A model generated the notes under the pieces. It was not told the DNA's origin. It made no database searches and saw nothing but the letters and a program-made list of their open reading frames with translations. From Angustibacter sp049994355 (lineage in GTDB: Bacteria > Actinomycetota > Actinomycetes > Actinomycetales > Angustibacteraceae), in contig NZ_CP188257.1 in NCBI RefSeq assembly GCF_049994355.1, forward strand, positions 3,286,001-3,350,000: a stretch of DNA of 64,000 bases, written 5' to 3'. Of this stretch, positions 33,064 to 39,789 are shown one piece after another. Position 1 is the first letter of the stretch; every line of letters starts with the position of its first letter. Both the position numbers and the translations under genes were made by a program.

Positions 33064-34924
33064 CCAGCAGCTCGTCGACGAAGCACCAGCGCCAGTGCTC
33101 GTGCGGCTCGAAGCTGCGCATCACCGGGTGGTCCGTCTCGTCGAAGTGCCGCCCCGCGTGCTTCTCCGGCGAGCTGTCGCAGCAGCCCACGTGCCCGCAG
33201 GTCAGGCAGAGCCTCAGGTGCACCCACGTCGTGCCGTCCCGCAGACACTCCTCGCAACCATCCGGCGTCCCGGGCTTGACCAAGGTGGGGGCGGCCAGCA
33301 GGTGCTCGCAGCCCTGAGCCGTGCGCTCCGGCGCCAGTCGCTCGGCCAGCCGCTCGTTGCTCAGCTCGCGGCGGTCCAGCAGGGACTCCTCGACGTCCAG
33401 CACCGTCGTCCCGGCGCGCAGTACCTCGTCGTCGTAGCGGCCCTCGTCGCGCGCCTTGATCAGCGCTGCGCGCTCGGAGTCCAGCATGGCCAGGCGCAGC
33501 CGCAGGTACGTCGCGGACGGTGGTTCGTACTCGTCGTGCGGTCGCCCGAGCCGCTCCCAGGCGCTGGCCACCCGCTGCTCGGACTTGCCTCGCAGCGACT
33601 CGACGACGTCGTCCGGGTCGTCCGAGGTGCGCTCGCGGTCCAGGCGTTCGATGCCGGCCTTGGTCAGCTCGCTGAGCAGGGCCGCCTGGGCGAGCGCGTC
33701 CTCGGCCGGGTCGGGGCCCGGCAGCTTGAGCGCCCGGGCCAGCGCGGGAAGGGTCAGCCCCTGCAGGGAGAGCGTGCCGACGACCACCACGAACGCGACC
33801 AGCAGCAGGGTGCCGCGGTGCGGGGTCTGCTCGGGCAGCGCGAGCACCGCGGCCAGCGTGACCACGCCGCGCATGCCAGCCCAGGCCACCAGGGTCGACG
33901 TGCGCCACGTCCAGCCGTCGTCGATCTGGCGGTGCAACAGCAGCCGGACCAAGTACGCCCCGTACACCCAGACGAACCGGGAGAGCAGGACGACGAGCAG
34001 CACGCTCGCGCACACCATGACCAGGGTGGGGTCGCTCAGCTCCTGGCGCGCCTGGTCCACCACGAACGGCGCCTGCAGGCCGATCATCAGGAAGACGGCG
34101 TTCTCCAGCAGGAACTGGATGGTCCGCCAGTTGCTGGCCTCGGCCAGACGCGAGGCACCCGACTGCAGCAGGTGCGAGCGGTGGCTGAGCAGCAGTCCGG
34201 TGACGACGACCGCGAGCACCCCGGAGGCGTGCACCCGCTCCCCCACCAGGTACGCCACGAACGGCGCCAGCAGGGACAGCACCGTGTCGATGACCGGGTC
34301 GTTCACCCGACGCCGGACGAACGAGAACACCCAGGCCACCGCCACGCCGGCCAGCACGCCACCGACCGAGGCCCAGGCGAAGTCGAGCCCGACCTCCCAG
34401 ACCGCGATGGTGGAGATGATCGCGGTTCTGGCCGTGTTCAGCGCCACCAGCGCGGTCGCGTCGTTGACCAGGCTCTCGCCCTCCAGGATCGACACGACTC
34501 GCCGCGGCATGCCCACCCGCCGGGCGATGGCGCTCGCTGCCACGGCATCCGGCGGCGCGACCACAGCCCCCAAGGCGAACGCCGCGGCCACCGAGAAGGG
34601 CGGCGGGATGACCCAGAAGGCGACCAGCGCGACAACGACCGTGGTGAACAAGGTGTAGCCGACGGACAGCAGCAGGATCGAGGAGCGGTTGGCCCGGAAG
34701 TCCACCAGGGACGACCGGATCGCTGCCGCGTAGAGCAGTGGCGGCAGGACGCCGACTAGGACGACCTCGGGGTTGAGGCGCACCTCCGGCACGAAGGGCA
34801 GGTAGCCGCACAGCACCCCGGCGGCGACCAGCACCAGCGGCGGCGAGGCTCCGTACCGTTGAGCCAGGCCCGCTACCAGCGTGACGACGACCGTGATCTC
34901 GACGAAGCCGAAAGCTGCGTGCAC
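33059..34924 (-). CDS. Na+/H+ antiporter (CPA1) with C-terminal UBP-type zinc finger
   Basis: A 621-residue protein. Residues 1-400 carry about 12 membrane segments of the CPA1/NhaP antiporter fold, with the ion-binding motifs VVAPPDAVAASAIARR and ESLVNDATALVALN. Residues 410-540 are soluble and helical. Residues about 550-621 resemble a zf-UBP domain: CEHL, CEEC, CLTCGHVGCC, KHAGRHFDETDHPVMRSF. This finger binds free C-termini, including ubiquitin, in eukaryotes; its bacterial ligand is unclear. Actinobacteria have other proteins of this fused type. GTG at 34924 is preceded by CATGAT ending 6 nt upstream. Confidence 0.92.
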   Translation of the reverse strand: MHAAFGFVEITVVVTLVAGLAQRYGASPPLVLVAAGVLCGYLPFVPEVRLNPEVVLVGVLPPLLYAAAIRSSLVDFRANRSSILLLSVGYTLFTTVVVALVAFWVIPPPFSVAAAFALGAVVAPPDAVAASAIARRVGMPRRVVSILEGESLVNDATALVALNTARTAIISTIAVWEVGLDFAWASVGGVLAGVAVAWVFSFVRRRVNDPVIDTVLSLLAPFVAYLVGERVHASGVLAVVVTGLLLSHRSHLLQSGASRLAEASNWRTIQFLLENAVFLMIGLQAPFVVDQARQELSDPTLVMVCASVLLVVLLSRFVWVYGAYLVRLLLHRQIDDGWTWRTSTLVAWAGMRGVVTLAAVLALPEQTPHRGTLLLVAFVVVVGTLSLQGLTLPALARALKLPGPDPAEDALAQAALLSELTKAGIERLDRERTSDDPDDVVESLRGKSEQRVASAWERLGRPHDEYEPPSATYLRLRLAMLDSERAALIKARDEGRYDDEVLRAGTTVLDVEESLLDRRELSNERLAERLAPERTAQGCEHLLAAPTLVKPGTPDGCEECLRDGTTWVHLRLCLTCGHVGCCDSSPEKHAGRHFDETDHPVMRSFEPHEHWRWCFVDELLG

Positions 34925-34930
34925 CGCCCA

Positions 34931-34936
34931 ATCATG
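34931..34936 (-). promoter_or_regulatory. -10 candidate, antiporter gene
   Basis: CATGAT ends 6 nt before the GTG at 34924. Confidence 0.45.
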
Positions 34937-34975
34937 GCGGGTGCCGGACGACGGCGGCGCGCCGGCGGGGGCGGG

Positions 34976-35836
34976 TCAGCCGTCGTAGCTGTAGAAGCCC
35001 CGGCCAGACTTGCGGCCGATGTCGCCCGCGGTGACCATCCGGTTCAGCGTCTCGGGCGGGTTGAACTTCTCGTCCTGGGTCTCGAGGTAGATGTTTCGCG
35101 AGGCGTTGCGCAGGATGTCGACGCCGGTCAGGTCGACCGTGGCCAGTGGACCCATCGCGTGTCCGAAGCCGAGCTTGCACGCGATGTCGACGTCCTCGGC
35201 AGTGGCCACGCCGTTCTCCACCAGCTTCACTGCCTCGACGACCAGGGCAGCGATCAGCCGGGTGGTCACGAAGCCCGCGACGTCCCGGTTCACCACGATG
35301 CAGGTCTTGCCCACCGACTCGGCGAAGGCCCGGGCCCGGGCCAGGGTCTCGTCGCTGGTCTTGAAACCGCGGACCAGCTCGCACAGCTGCATCATCGGCA
35401 CCGGTGAGAAGAAGTGCGTGCCCACCACGGACTGCGGCCGCTGGGTGGCTGCGGCGATCTGGGTGATCGGGATCGCCGAGGTGTTGGTGGCCAGCACGGC
35501 GTCCGCCTTGCAGATCCGGTCCAGGTCGGCGAACAGCGCCGTCTTGACGTCCAGGCTCTCGAAGACCGCCTCGACCACGAAGTCGCTGTCCGCCGCGGCG
35601 TCCAGCTCGGTGGTCGTGCTGATCCTCGCCAGGGCGTCGTCCGCGTCCTGCTGGGTCATCCGGTCCTTGGCCACGAACCGCGCGTACGACGTCTCGATGG
35701 CCGATCGGCCCCGGTCCAGCGCCTCCTGCGTGACGTCGCGCAGCACGACCTGGTGGCCTGCCTGCGCGCTGACCTGCGCGATACCCGAACCCATCAGGCC
35801 GGCGCCGATGACGGTGATCTTCTGCTCTGCGGACAT
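34976..35836 (-). CDS. 3-hydroxybutyryl-CoA dehydrogenase
   Basis: A 286-residue single-unit 3-hydroxyacyl-CoA dehydrogenase that reduces acetoacetyl-CoA or oxidises (S)-3-hydroxybutyryl-CoA. The NAD motif is GAGLMGSG (11-18) with Asp at the end of beta-2 (VVLRDVTQ). Catalytic elements are TNTSAIPIT, GTHFFSPVP (His) and QLCELV (Glu). The C-terminal domain includes DIACKLGFGHAMGPLATVDLTG, and the end GRKSGRGFYSYDG is typical. TACAGT ends 7 nt before the ATG. Together with thiolase and Ccr it completes acetyl-CoA to ethylmalonyl-CoA conversion, if a crotonase is encoded elsewhere. Confidence 0.94.
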   Translation of the reverse strand: MSAEQKITVIGAGLMGSGIAQVSAQAGHQVVLRDVTQEALDRGRSAIETSYARFVAKDRMTQQDADDALARISTTTELDAAADSDFVVEAVFESLDVKTALFADLDRICKADAVLATNTSAIPITQIAAATQRPQSVVGTHFFSPVPMMQLCELVRGFKTSDETLARARAFAESVGKTCIVVNRDVAGFVTTRLIAALVVEAVKLVENGVATAEDVDIACKLGFGHAMGPLATVDLTGVDILRNASRNIYLETQDEKFNPPETLNRMVTAGDIGRKSGRGFYSYDG

Positions 35837-35843
35837 GACCAGG

Positions 35844-35849
35844 ACTGTA
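35844..35849 (-). promoter_or_regulatory. -10 box, 3-hydroxybutyryl-CoA dehydrogenase gene
   Basis: TACAGT ends 7 nt before the ATG at 35836. Confidence 0.6.
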
Positions 35850-35892
35850 GCCAGCGGTTGGCGCGCCGAGCTGCCCGGGCCGACACTGGAGC

Positions 35893-36219
35893 GTGGCCTC
35901 GTGGGGCAGCTTCTCCTTCGTCTACGGCCCGCTGGTCGCGTTCGCCGTCATCGGGCTGCTGGTGCTGCTGCTGCGCTGGACGTTCCGCCGAGGCCACTCG
36001 CTGGTGGCCTCGACGCCGCGCCAGGGTGCGCCGGACGAGTACGGCCTGCTCGTGGCGGTCGCCGAGCCGGACTCCTTCGCCGAGGCCGAGCTGATCCGGC
36101 AGCGGCTGCTGGCCCAGGGCGTGCGGGCCACGCTCGCGCCGACCACGCAGGGTCCGCGGGTGATGGTGTTCGCGGACGAGGCCCGGGTCGCCAGGGCCCT
36201 GCTGCGCGGGCCGCGCTGA
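35893..36219 (+). CDS. Small membrane protein with DUF2007-like domain
   Basis: A 108-residue protein with one membrane segment at about residues 11-28 (LVAFAVIGLLVLLLRWTF), followed by a short basic linker and a ferredoxin-like domain. The domain reads YGLLVAVAEPDSFAEAELIRQRL then RVMVFADEARVARALL, the pattern of DUF2007 (putative signal-transducing) proteins. The start GTG at 35893 follows the divergent 3-hydroxybutyryl-CoA dehydrogenase by 56 bp. The gene ends 5 bp from the convergent murA stop. No function is established. Confidence 0.78.
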   Translation: MASWGSFSFVYGPLVAFAVIGLLVLLLRWTFRRGHSLVASTPRQGAPDEYGLLVAVAEPDSFAEAELIRQRLLAQGVRATLAPTTQGPRVMVFADEARVARALLRGPR

Positions 36220-36224
36220 CCCGC

Positions 36225-37514
36225 TCAGCCGGTGGTCGTGAACAGCTGGTCGCTGACCGTCTCGCGGACGACGTCAGCGCCGAGGGCACGCAGGTCGACG
36301 TCGAAGTCCGGGTAGCCGCGGTCCACGTGCCCGGTCCCCTCCACGGTCGTCACGCCGTCCGCGACCAGGCCGGCCAGCACCAGCGCCGCGACCGCCCTGA
36401 TGTCGCTGCCCACCACCGGGGCGGCCGAGAGCCGCTCCCGGCCGCGCAGCAGCGCGTGGTGGCCGTCCACCCGGACGTCGGCGCCGAGCCGGGCCAGCTC
36501 GGACGCCGTGTGGAACCGTGCCTCGAACAGGTTCTCGGTGACCATGGCCGAGCCCTCGGCGACCGCGTCGAAGACCAGGGCGAACGGCTGCAGGTCGGTC
36601 GGGAATCCCGGGAAGGGCAACGTCATCACGTCGAACGCCCGCGGCCGGCGCGGGCAGGTGACCCGGACCCCGTCGTCCTCGCGGTCGATGACCACCCCGG
36701 CGTCCACCAGCTTGTCCAGCACGAAGCCCAGGTGGCGCGGCTGGAAGCCGCGGACCATCACGTCTCCCCGGGTCAGCGCGGCGGCGAACACCCAGGTGCC
36801 GGCGGCGATCCGGTCACCGACCACCTCGTGCTCGACGGGGTGCAGCTCGTCGACCCCGGTGACGACCAGCGTCGAGCTGCCGATCCCCTCGATCTGGGCG
36901 CCCATCGTGACCAGCATCGCGGCCAGGTCGCCGATCTCCGGCTCGCGCGCCGCGTTCTCGATCATCGTGCTGCCGCGGGCCAGGACGGCCGCCATCAGCA
37001 CGTTCTCGGTCGCGCCGACCGACGGGAACTCCAGCGAGATCGGCGCACCCACCAGACCGCCTGGAGCCTCGGCGACCAGGTAGCCGTGGTCGACGTGCAC
37101 GTTCGCGCCGAGCCGGGTCAGGCCATCCGCGTGCAGGTCCAGGCCACGCGACCCGATCGCGTCGCCACCGGGGATCGCGACGTCCGCCACGCCGCAGCGC
37201 ACGGTCAGCGGCCCGAGCACGCTGATCGACGCCCGCATCGCCCGGACGAGCTCGTAGTCGGCGCGGTGGCCGAGCTCCTGCGGGACGTCGATCGTGACGG
37301 TGCCCAGCGAGCTGTCGTGCTCGACGGTGCAACCCAGTCGGCGCAGCAGCTCGGCCATCACCGCGACGTCCACGATGTTCGGCACCCGGGTCAGCGTCGT
37401 GCGCCCGACTGCCAGCAACGCCGCGGCCATCAGCTTGAGCGCGCTGTTCTTCGCGCCGGCCACCGTGACCTCGCCTGTCAGCGGTCCCCCGCCGGACACC
37501 CGGAACCTCTCCAC
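36225..37514 (-). CDS. murA: UDP-N-acetylglucosamine 1-carboxyvinyltransferase, Asp-type
   Basis: A 429-residue MurA that transfers enolpyruvate from PEP to UDP-GlcNAc, the first committed step of peptidoglycan synthesis. Lys22-Asn23 are in place (GAKNSALKL). The PEP-binding loop reads IPGGDAIGSRGLDLHADG with Asp118 where most bacteria have the fosfomycin-alkylated Cys. FPGFPTDLQ holds the catalytic Asp. Asp at this site is known in M. tuberculosis MurA and gives intrinsic fosfomycin resistance. The GTG start at 37514 has TAGCCT ending 7 nt upstream. It is divergent from pduO, with the two -10 boxes overlapping by two bases. Confidence 0.95.
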   Translation of the reverse strand: MERFRVSGGGPLTGEVTVAGAKNSALKLMAAALLAVGRTTLTRVPNIVDVAVMAELLRRLGCTVEHDSSLGTVTIDVPQELGHRADYELVRAMRASISVLGPLTVRCGVADVAIPGGDAIGSRGLDLHADGLTRLGANVHVDHGYLVAEAPGGLVGAPISLEFPSVGATENVLMAAVLARGSTMIENAAREPEIGDLAAMLVTMGAQIEGIGSSTLVVTGVDELHPVEHEVVGDRIAAGTWVFAAALTRGDVMVRGFQPRHLGFVLDKLVDAGVVIDREDDGVRVTCPRRPRAFDVMTLPFPGFPTDLQPFALVFDAVAEGSAMVTENLFEARFHTASELARLGADVRVDGHHALLRGRERLSAAPVVGSDIRAVAALVLAGLVADGVTTVEGTGHVDRGYPDFDVDLRALGADVVRETVSDQLFTTTG

Positions 37515-37521
37515 GGCGCAA

Positions 37522-37531
37522 AGGCTAGTGT
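37522..37531. promoter_or_regulatory. Overlapping divergent -10 boxes, murA and pduO
   Basis: Minus-strand TAGCCT (37527-37522) lies 7 nt before the murA GTG; plus-strand TAGTGT (37526-37531) lies 7 nt before the pduO ATG. The two hexamers share the TA pair at 37526-37527. Confidence 0.6.
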
Positions 37532-37538
37532 GCGGGTC

Positions 37539-38141
37539 ATGGTCGTGCTCTCTCGCATCTACACCCGCACCGGCGACGACGGGACGACGGCGCTCGGCGA
37601 CTTCAGCCGGACCGCCAAGACGGACCCGCGGCTGCAGGCGTACGCCGACTGCGACGAGGCCGGCGCCGCGATCGGCGTGGCCATCGCGTGCGGGGACCTG
37701 CCCGACGAGATGGCAACCCTGCTGCAGCGCGTGCAGAACGACCTGTTCGACGTCGGGGCGGACCTGTGCAACCCGCTGGCTTCCTCGTACGAGCACCCGC
37801 CGCTGCGCGTGCAGGACGCGTGGGTCGACGAGCTCGAGCAGGCGTGCGACACGTTCGGCGAGCCGCTGGCGACGCTGCGCTCGTTCGTGCTGGCCGGCGG
37901 GACCGTGGGCAGCGCGCACCTGCACGTGGCGCGAACCGTGGCGCGACGGGCCGAGCGGTCCGCCTGGGCGGCCATCGCGACCTACGGCACGGGTGAGGAC
38001 GGCGGGGTGAACCCGCTCACGGCCAGGTACCTGAACCGGTTGTCGGACCTGCTGTTCGTCCTGGGCCGCGCGGCCAACCACGGCCGCGGCGGCGACGTGC
38101 TGTGGGTGCCGGGCGGCGGGCGCGACCAGCGCGAAAGCTAG
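37539..38141 (+). CDS. PduO-type cob(I)alamin adenosyltransferase
   Basis: A 200-residue ATP:cob(I)alamin adenosyltransferase that makes adenosylcobalamin. Family motifs are the N-terminal ATP loop YTRTGDDGTTAL, the AYADCDEAGAAIG region, QNDLFDVGADL, LAGGTVGSAHLHVARTVARRAER and NRLSDLLFVLGRAAN near the C-terminus. It would supply the cofactor for ethylmalonyl-CoA mutase. TAGTGT ends 7 nt before the ATG. The TAG stop shares three bases with the stop of the convergent DUF2550 gene. Its position next to murA and DUF2550 matches M. tuberculosis Rv1312-Rv1315. Confidence 0.94.
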   Translation: MVVLSRIYTRTGDDGTTALGDFSRTAKTDPRLQAYADCDEAGAAIGVAIACGDLPDEMATLLQRVQNDLFDVGADLCNPLASSYEHPPLRVQDAWVDELEQACDTFGEPLATLRSFVLAGGTVGSAHLHVARTVARRAERSAWAAIATYGTGEDGGVNPLTARYLNRLSDLLFVLGRAANHGRGGDVLWVPGGGRDQRES

Positions 38142-38584
38142 GCGACGGAGACGTTCTGGCCGGGGGGCGCAGCCTCGAGCCAGGAGGCGAAGCCGGTGTA
38201 CGACTGCTGGCTCATGGCGAGCTCGACGAAGCCGCCGCCGCGTCGACATCGCACGATCACGAACCCGCTCATCACCGAGAAGGCCTCAGGCCCACTCGGG
38301 TTGCGCGGCGGCTGGACCACCATGAGGTCCCCGCGGCGCAGCACCTGCCCTGGCCGCATCGACACGCTGAACACGCGATACCACTCGATCCGGTCGGCCT
38401 CGTAGCGAGCGACCCCGAGGTGCCAGCCCTTGCCCTGGCTGCTGCTGGAGGTCCGCAGTGAGCAGTCGAAGGTGCCGACCTTGCGACTCAGCCACCGCCT
38501 GCGCACGACCACCCCGACCAGCGCGGCGACAACCAGTACCAGCAGCAGTCCGACGACCTCGAGCGGAATGATCAGGCCGTCCAC
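38138..38584 (-). CDS. DUF2550 family membrane-anchored protein
   Basis: A 148-residue protein of the actinobacterial DUF2550 family, usually encoded right after atpC (Rv1312 in M. tuberculosis). One N-terminal membrane segment (about residues 8-28) precedes a basic RRRWLSRKVGTFDCSL motif. A soluble beta-rich domain with GKGWHLGVARYEADRIEWYRVFS follows. The GTG at 38584 starts 12 bp after the atpC stop, so the pair is one transcription unit. The function is unknown; linkage to ATP synthase is conserved. Confidence 0.88.
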   Translation of the reverse strand: MDGLIIPLEVVGLLLVLVVAALVGVVVRRRWLSRKVGTFDCSLRTSSSSQGKGWHLGVARYEADRIEWYRVFSVSMRPGQVLRRGDLMVVQPPRNPSGPEAFSVMSGFVIVRCRRGGGFVELAMSQQSYTGFASWLEAAPPGQNVSVA

Positions 38585-38596
38585 CGCTGCGCCGTA

Positions 38597-38866
38597 TCAG
38601 TTTCCGGAGTCGGCGCCGACGCGGGCGCTGTCCGCGATGATGGTCACCCGGTCGTGGTCCACCGACAGGAAGCCGTGGTTCACCTCGGCGGTGAGCTGCT
38701 GCCCGTCGCCGGTGATGCGGACCTCGCCCTCCACCAGCACTCCGAGCAGCGGCGCGTGACCGGGCAGGATGCCGATCTCGCCGTCGGTCGTCCGAGCGAC
38801 GACGTTCGTCGCCTCGCCGCTCCAGACCTTGCGGTCTGCGGCAACCAGCTCCACGGTGAGCGCCAC
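38597..38866 (-). CDS. atpC: ATP synthase epsilon subunit, short form
   Basis: The F1 epsilon subunit links the gamma shaft to the c-ring. The 89 residues cover only the N-terminal beta-sandwich: VELVAADRKVWSGEA, RTTDGEIGILPGHAPLLG and VNHGFLSVDHDRVTIIADSA. The chain ends directly after this domain. Relatives in Mycobacterium and Streptomyces are about 121-124 residues and add a C-terminal helical hairpin used for self-inhibition. The stop is real in this sequence and the next gene begins 12 bp later, so this looks like a natural short form rather than a missed frameshift. Confidence 0.92.
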   Translation of the reverse strand: MALTVELVAADRKVWSGEATNVVARTTDGEIGILPGHAPLLGVLVEGEVRITGDGQQLTAEVNHGFLSVDHDRVTIIADSARVGADSGN

Positions 38867-38951
38867 GGGGGTCCTTCCGTCCAGGGATGACGCAACGATA
38901 CCGGGTGCCGAGGGCTGGACAGGTCACGGGGTTGACGCGATACCGCATCGG

Positions 38952-39572
38952 TCAGCGGGCGGTGCCGCCGTAGGAGCCGGCCAGCGCGCGAGCGACCGCA
39001 GAGGCGTCCGCGGTGACCTCGGCCTGCGGGTAGGGCGGCAGCAGGTCGTCCCACACCACGAGGAACGACCCGCGCAGCTGTCTGAAGCCCTCGGGACGGG
39101 CGAAGAAGAAGACGTGCAGGTGCGCGCCGCCGTCCCCTATCCGCATCACGTGGCAGCGCGCGATCCGGGGCACAGCCTCGACTGCCCGGCAGATGTGCTG
39201 CATCAGCACGCCCATCTCGGCGGCCAGGTCGTCCGGCAGGTCAGGCAGGTCGTGGTGCGCGATGGGCACCAGCATCATCACCAGCGGTGCCCCGCTCGGC
39301 TCGAACGCGACCAGCCGCCAGCGCTCGTTGCTCCAGACCTCGCGGTCGTCGCTGGCCCGGGAGGCGACGCGCTCGCAGACGTCGCACGGACGTCCGCCCT
39401 CCCCGGTGCGCGGCGCCTCGGGCAGCTCGGGCGGCTGCAGGCGGGCGACCCGCAGTCCCTCGCCCTCGAACGGGAACGTGCCCCACGAGGTCATCCGAGA
39501 CATCGCGGCCAGCTCCTCTGAGTCCCCCGCCGCCATCACCCGGTCATAGAAAGCCTGCGCATCCTCAGCCAT
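38952..39572 (-). CDS. HIT-superfamily-like protein inserted between atpD and atpC
   Basis: A 206-residue protein resembling actinobacterial HIT-family proteins. A Cys pair (RPCDVCERV, near residues 62-67) starts the domain, followed by NERWRLVAFEPSGAPLVMMLVP and LMQHICRAVEAVPRIARCHVMR. The histidine-triad region reads GGAHLHVFFFARP, with His-x-His kept but the third, catalytic His position occupied by Phe. Nucleotide hydrolase activity is therefore doubtful. The ATG at 39572 starts 9 bp from the 86-bp repeat element. It lies between atpD and atpC, where most actinobacteria have no gene, and ends 85 bp before atpC. Confidence 0.8.
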   Translation of the reverse strand: MAEDAQAFYDRVMAAGDSEELAAMSRMTSWGTFPFEGEGLRVARLQPPELPEAPRTGEGGRPCDVCERVASRASDDREVWSNERWRLVAFEPSGAPLVMMLVPIAHHDLPDLPDDLAAEMGVLMQHICRAVEAVPRIARCHVMRIGDGGAHLHVFFFARPEGFRQLRGSFLVVWDDLLPPYPQAEVTADASAVARALAGSYGGTAR

Positions 39573-39580
39573 GGGCCGCA

Positions 39581-39666
39581 GTTGACCACGTTAAGCAGGC
39601 AGACATCCACTTCTCGAGGCGTCTACGCATGGTTAGGCGTGCGTTGACCCACCTAACGTGATCAAC
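39581..39666. repeat. 86-bp inverted-repeat element, copy B
   Basis: Terminal 13-bp inverted repeats: GTTGACCACGTTA at 39581-39593 and TAACGTGATCAAC at 39654-39666 (one mismatch). Internally it shares CTTCTCGAGGCG and TGGTTA with copy A at 9314-9399, at identical spacing and with no gaps. Each end carries an outward TAACGT that could act as a -10 box; the one facing the HIT-like gene ends 15 nt before its ATG. It lies between that gene and the atpD hairpin. Confidence 0.85.
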
Positions 39667-39706
39667 GATCGGACGGCCGACCAGGGTGAGTGGGTAGCAA
39701 ACGGGA

Positions 39707-39775
39707 CGAGGGCCGGTGACCGCCGGGCGGCGTCAAACGAGCTTGCGAGAGCCGCCCAGAGGTCACCGGCCCTCG
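39707..39775 (-). terminator. Large hairpin after atpD
   Basis: CGAGGGCCGGTGACC (39707-39721) pairs with GGTCACCGGCCCTCG (39761-39775). Inside, GGGCGGC (39725-39731) pairs with GCCGCCC (39751-39757). There is no clear U-tract, as is usual for GC-rich actinobacterial terminators. It starts 15 bp past the atpD stop and would end the main atp transcript before atpC. Confidence 0.8.
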
Positions 39776-39789
39776 GCCGGTGCGTCAGA

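Noticed and set aside
34932..35384. Minus-strand 150-codon frame inside the 3-hydroxybutyryl-CoA dehydrogenase gene
   Set aside because: It is another frame of a well-supported gene and is dominated by Arg and Gly.
35091..37538. Plus-strand open frame upstream of pduO that would give a 1016-residue protein
   Set aside because: The upstream part is antisense to 3-hydroxybutyryl-CoA dehydrogenase and murA and has no recognisable domain. Only the final 200 residues form PduO, with its own start and -10 box.
37514..38249. Ribosomal RNA operon expected next to murA by analogy with M. tuberculosis
   Set aside because: No rRNA-like sequence is present here or elsewhere in the window.
39581..39666. 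86-bp element as a simple rho-independent terminator
   Set aside because: The arms are only 13 bp with a 60-bp interior, there is no U-tract, and a much better hairpin lies 40 bp away. The same element also occurs outside any operon end requiring it at 9.3 kb.
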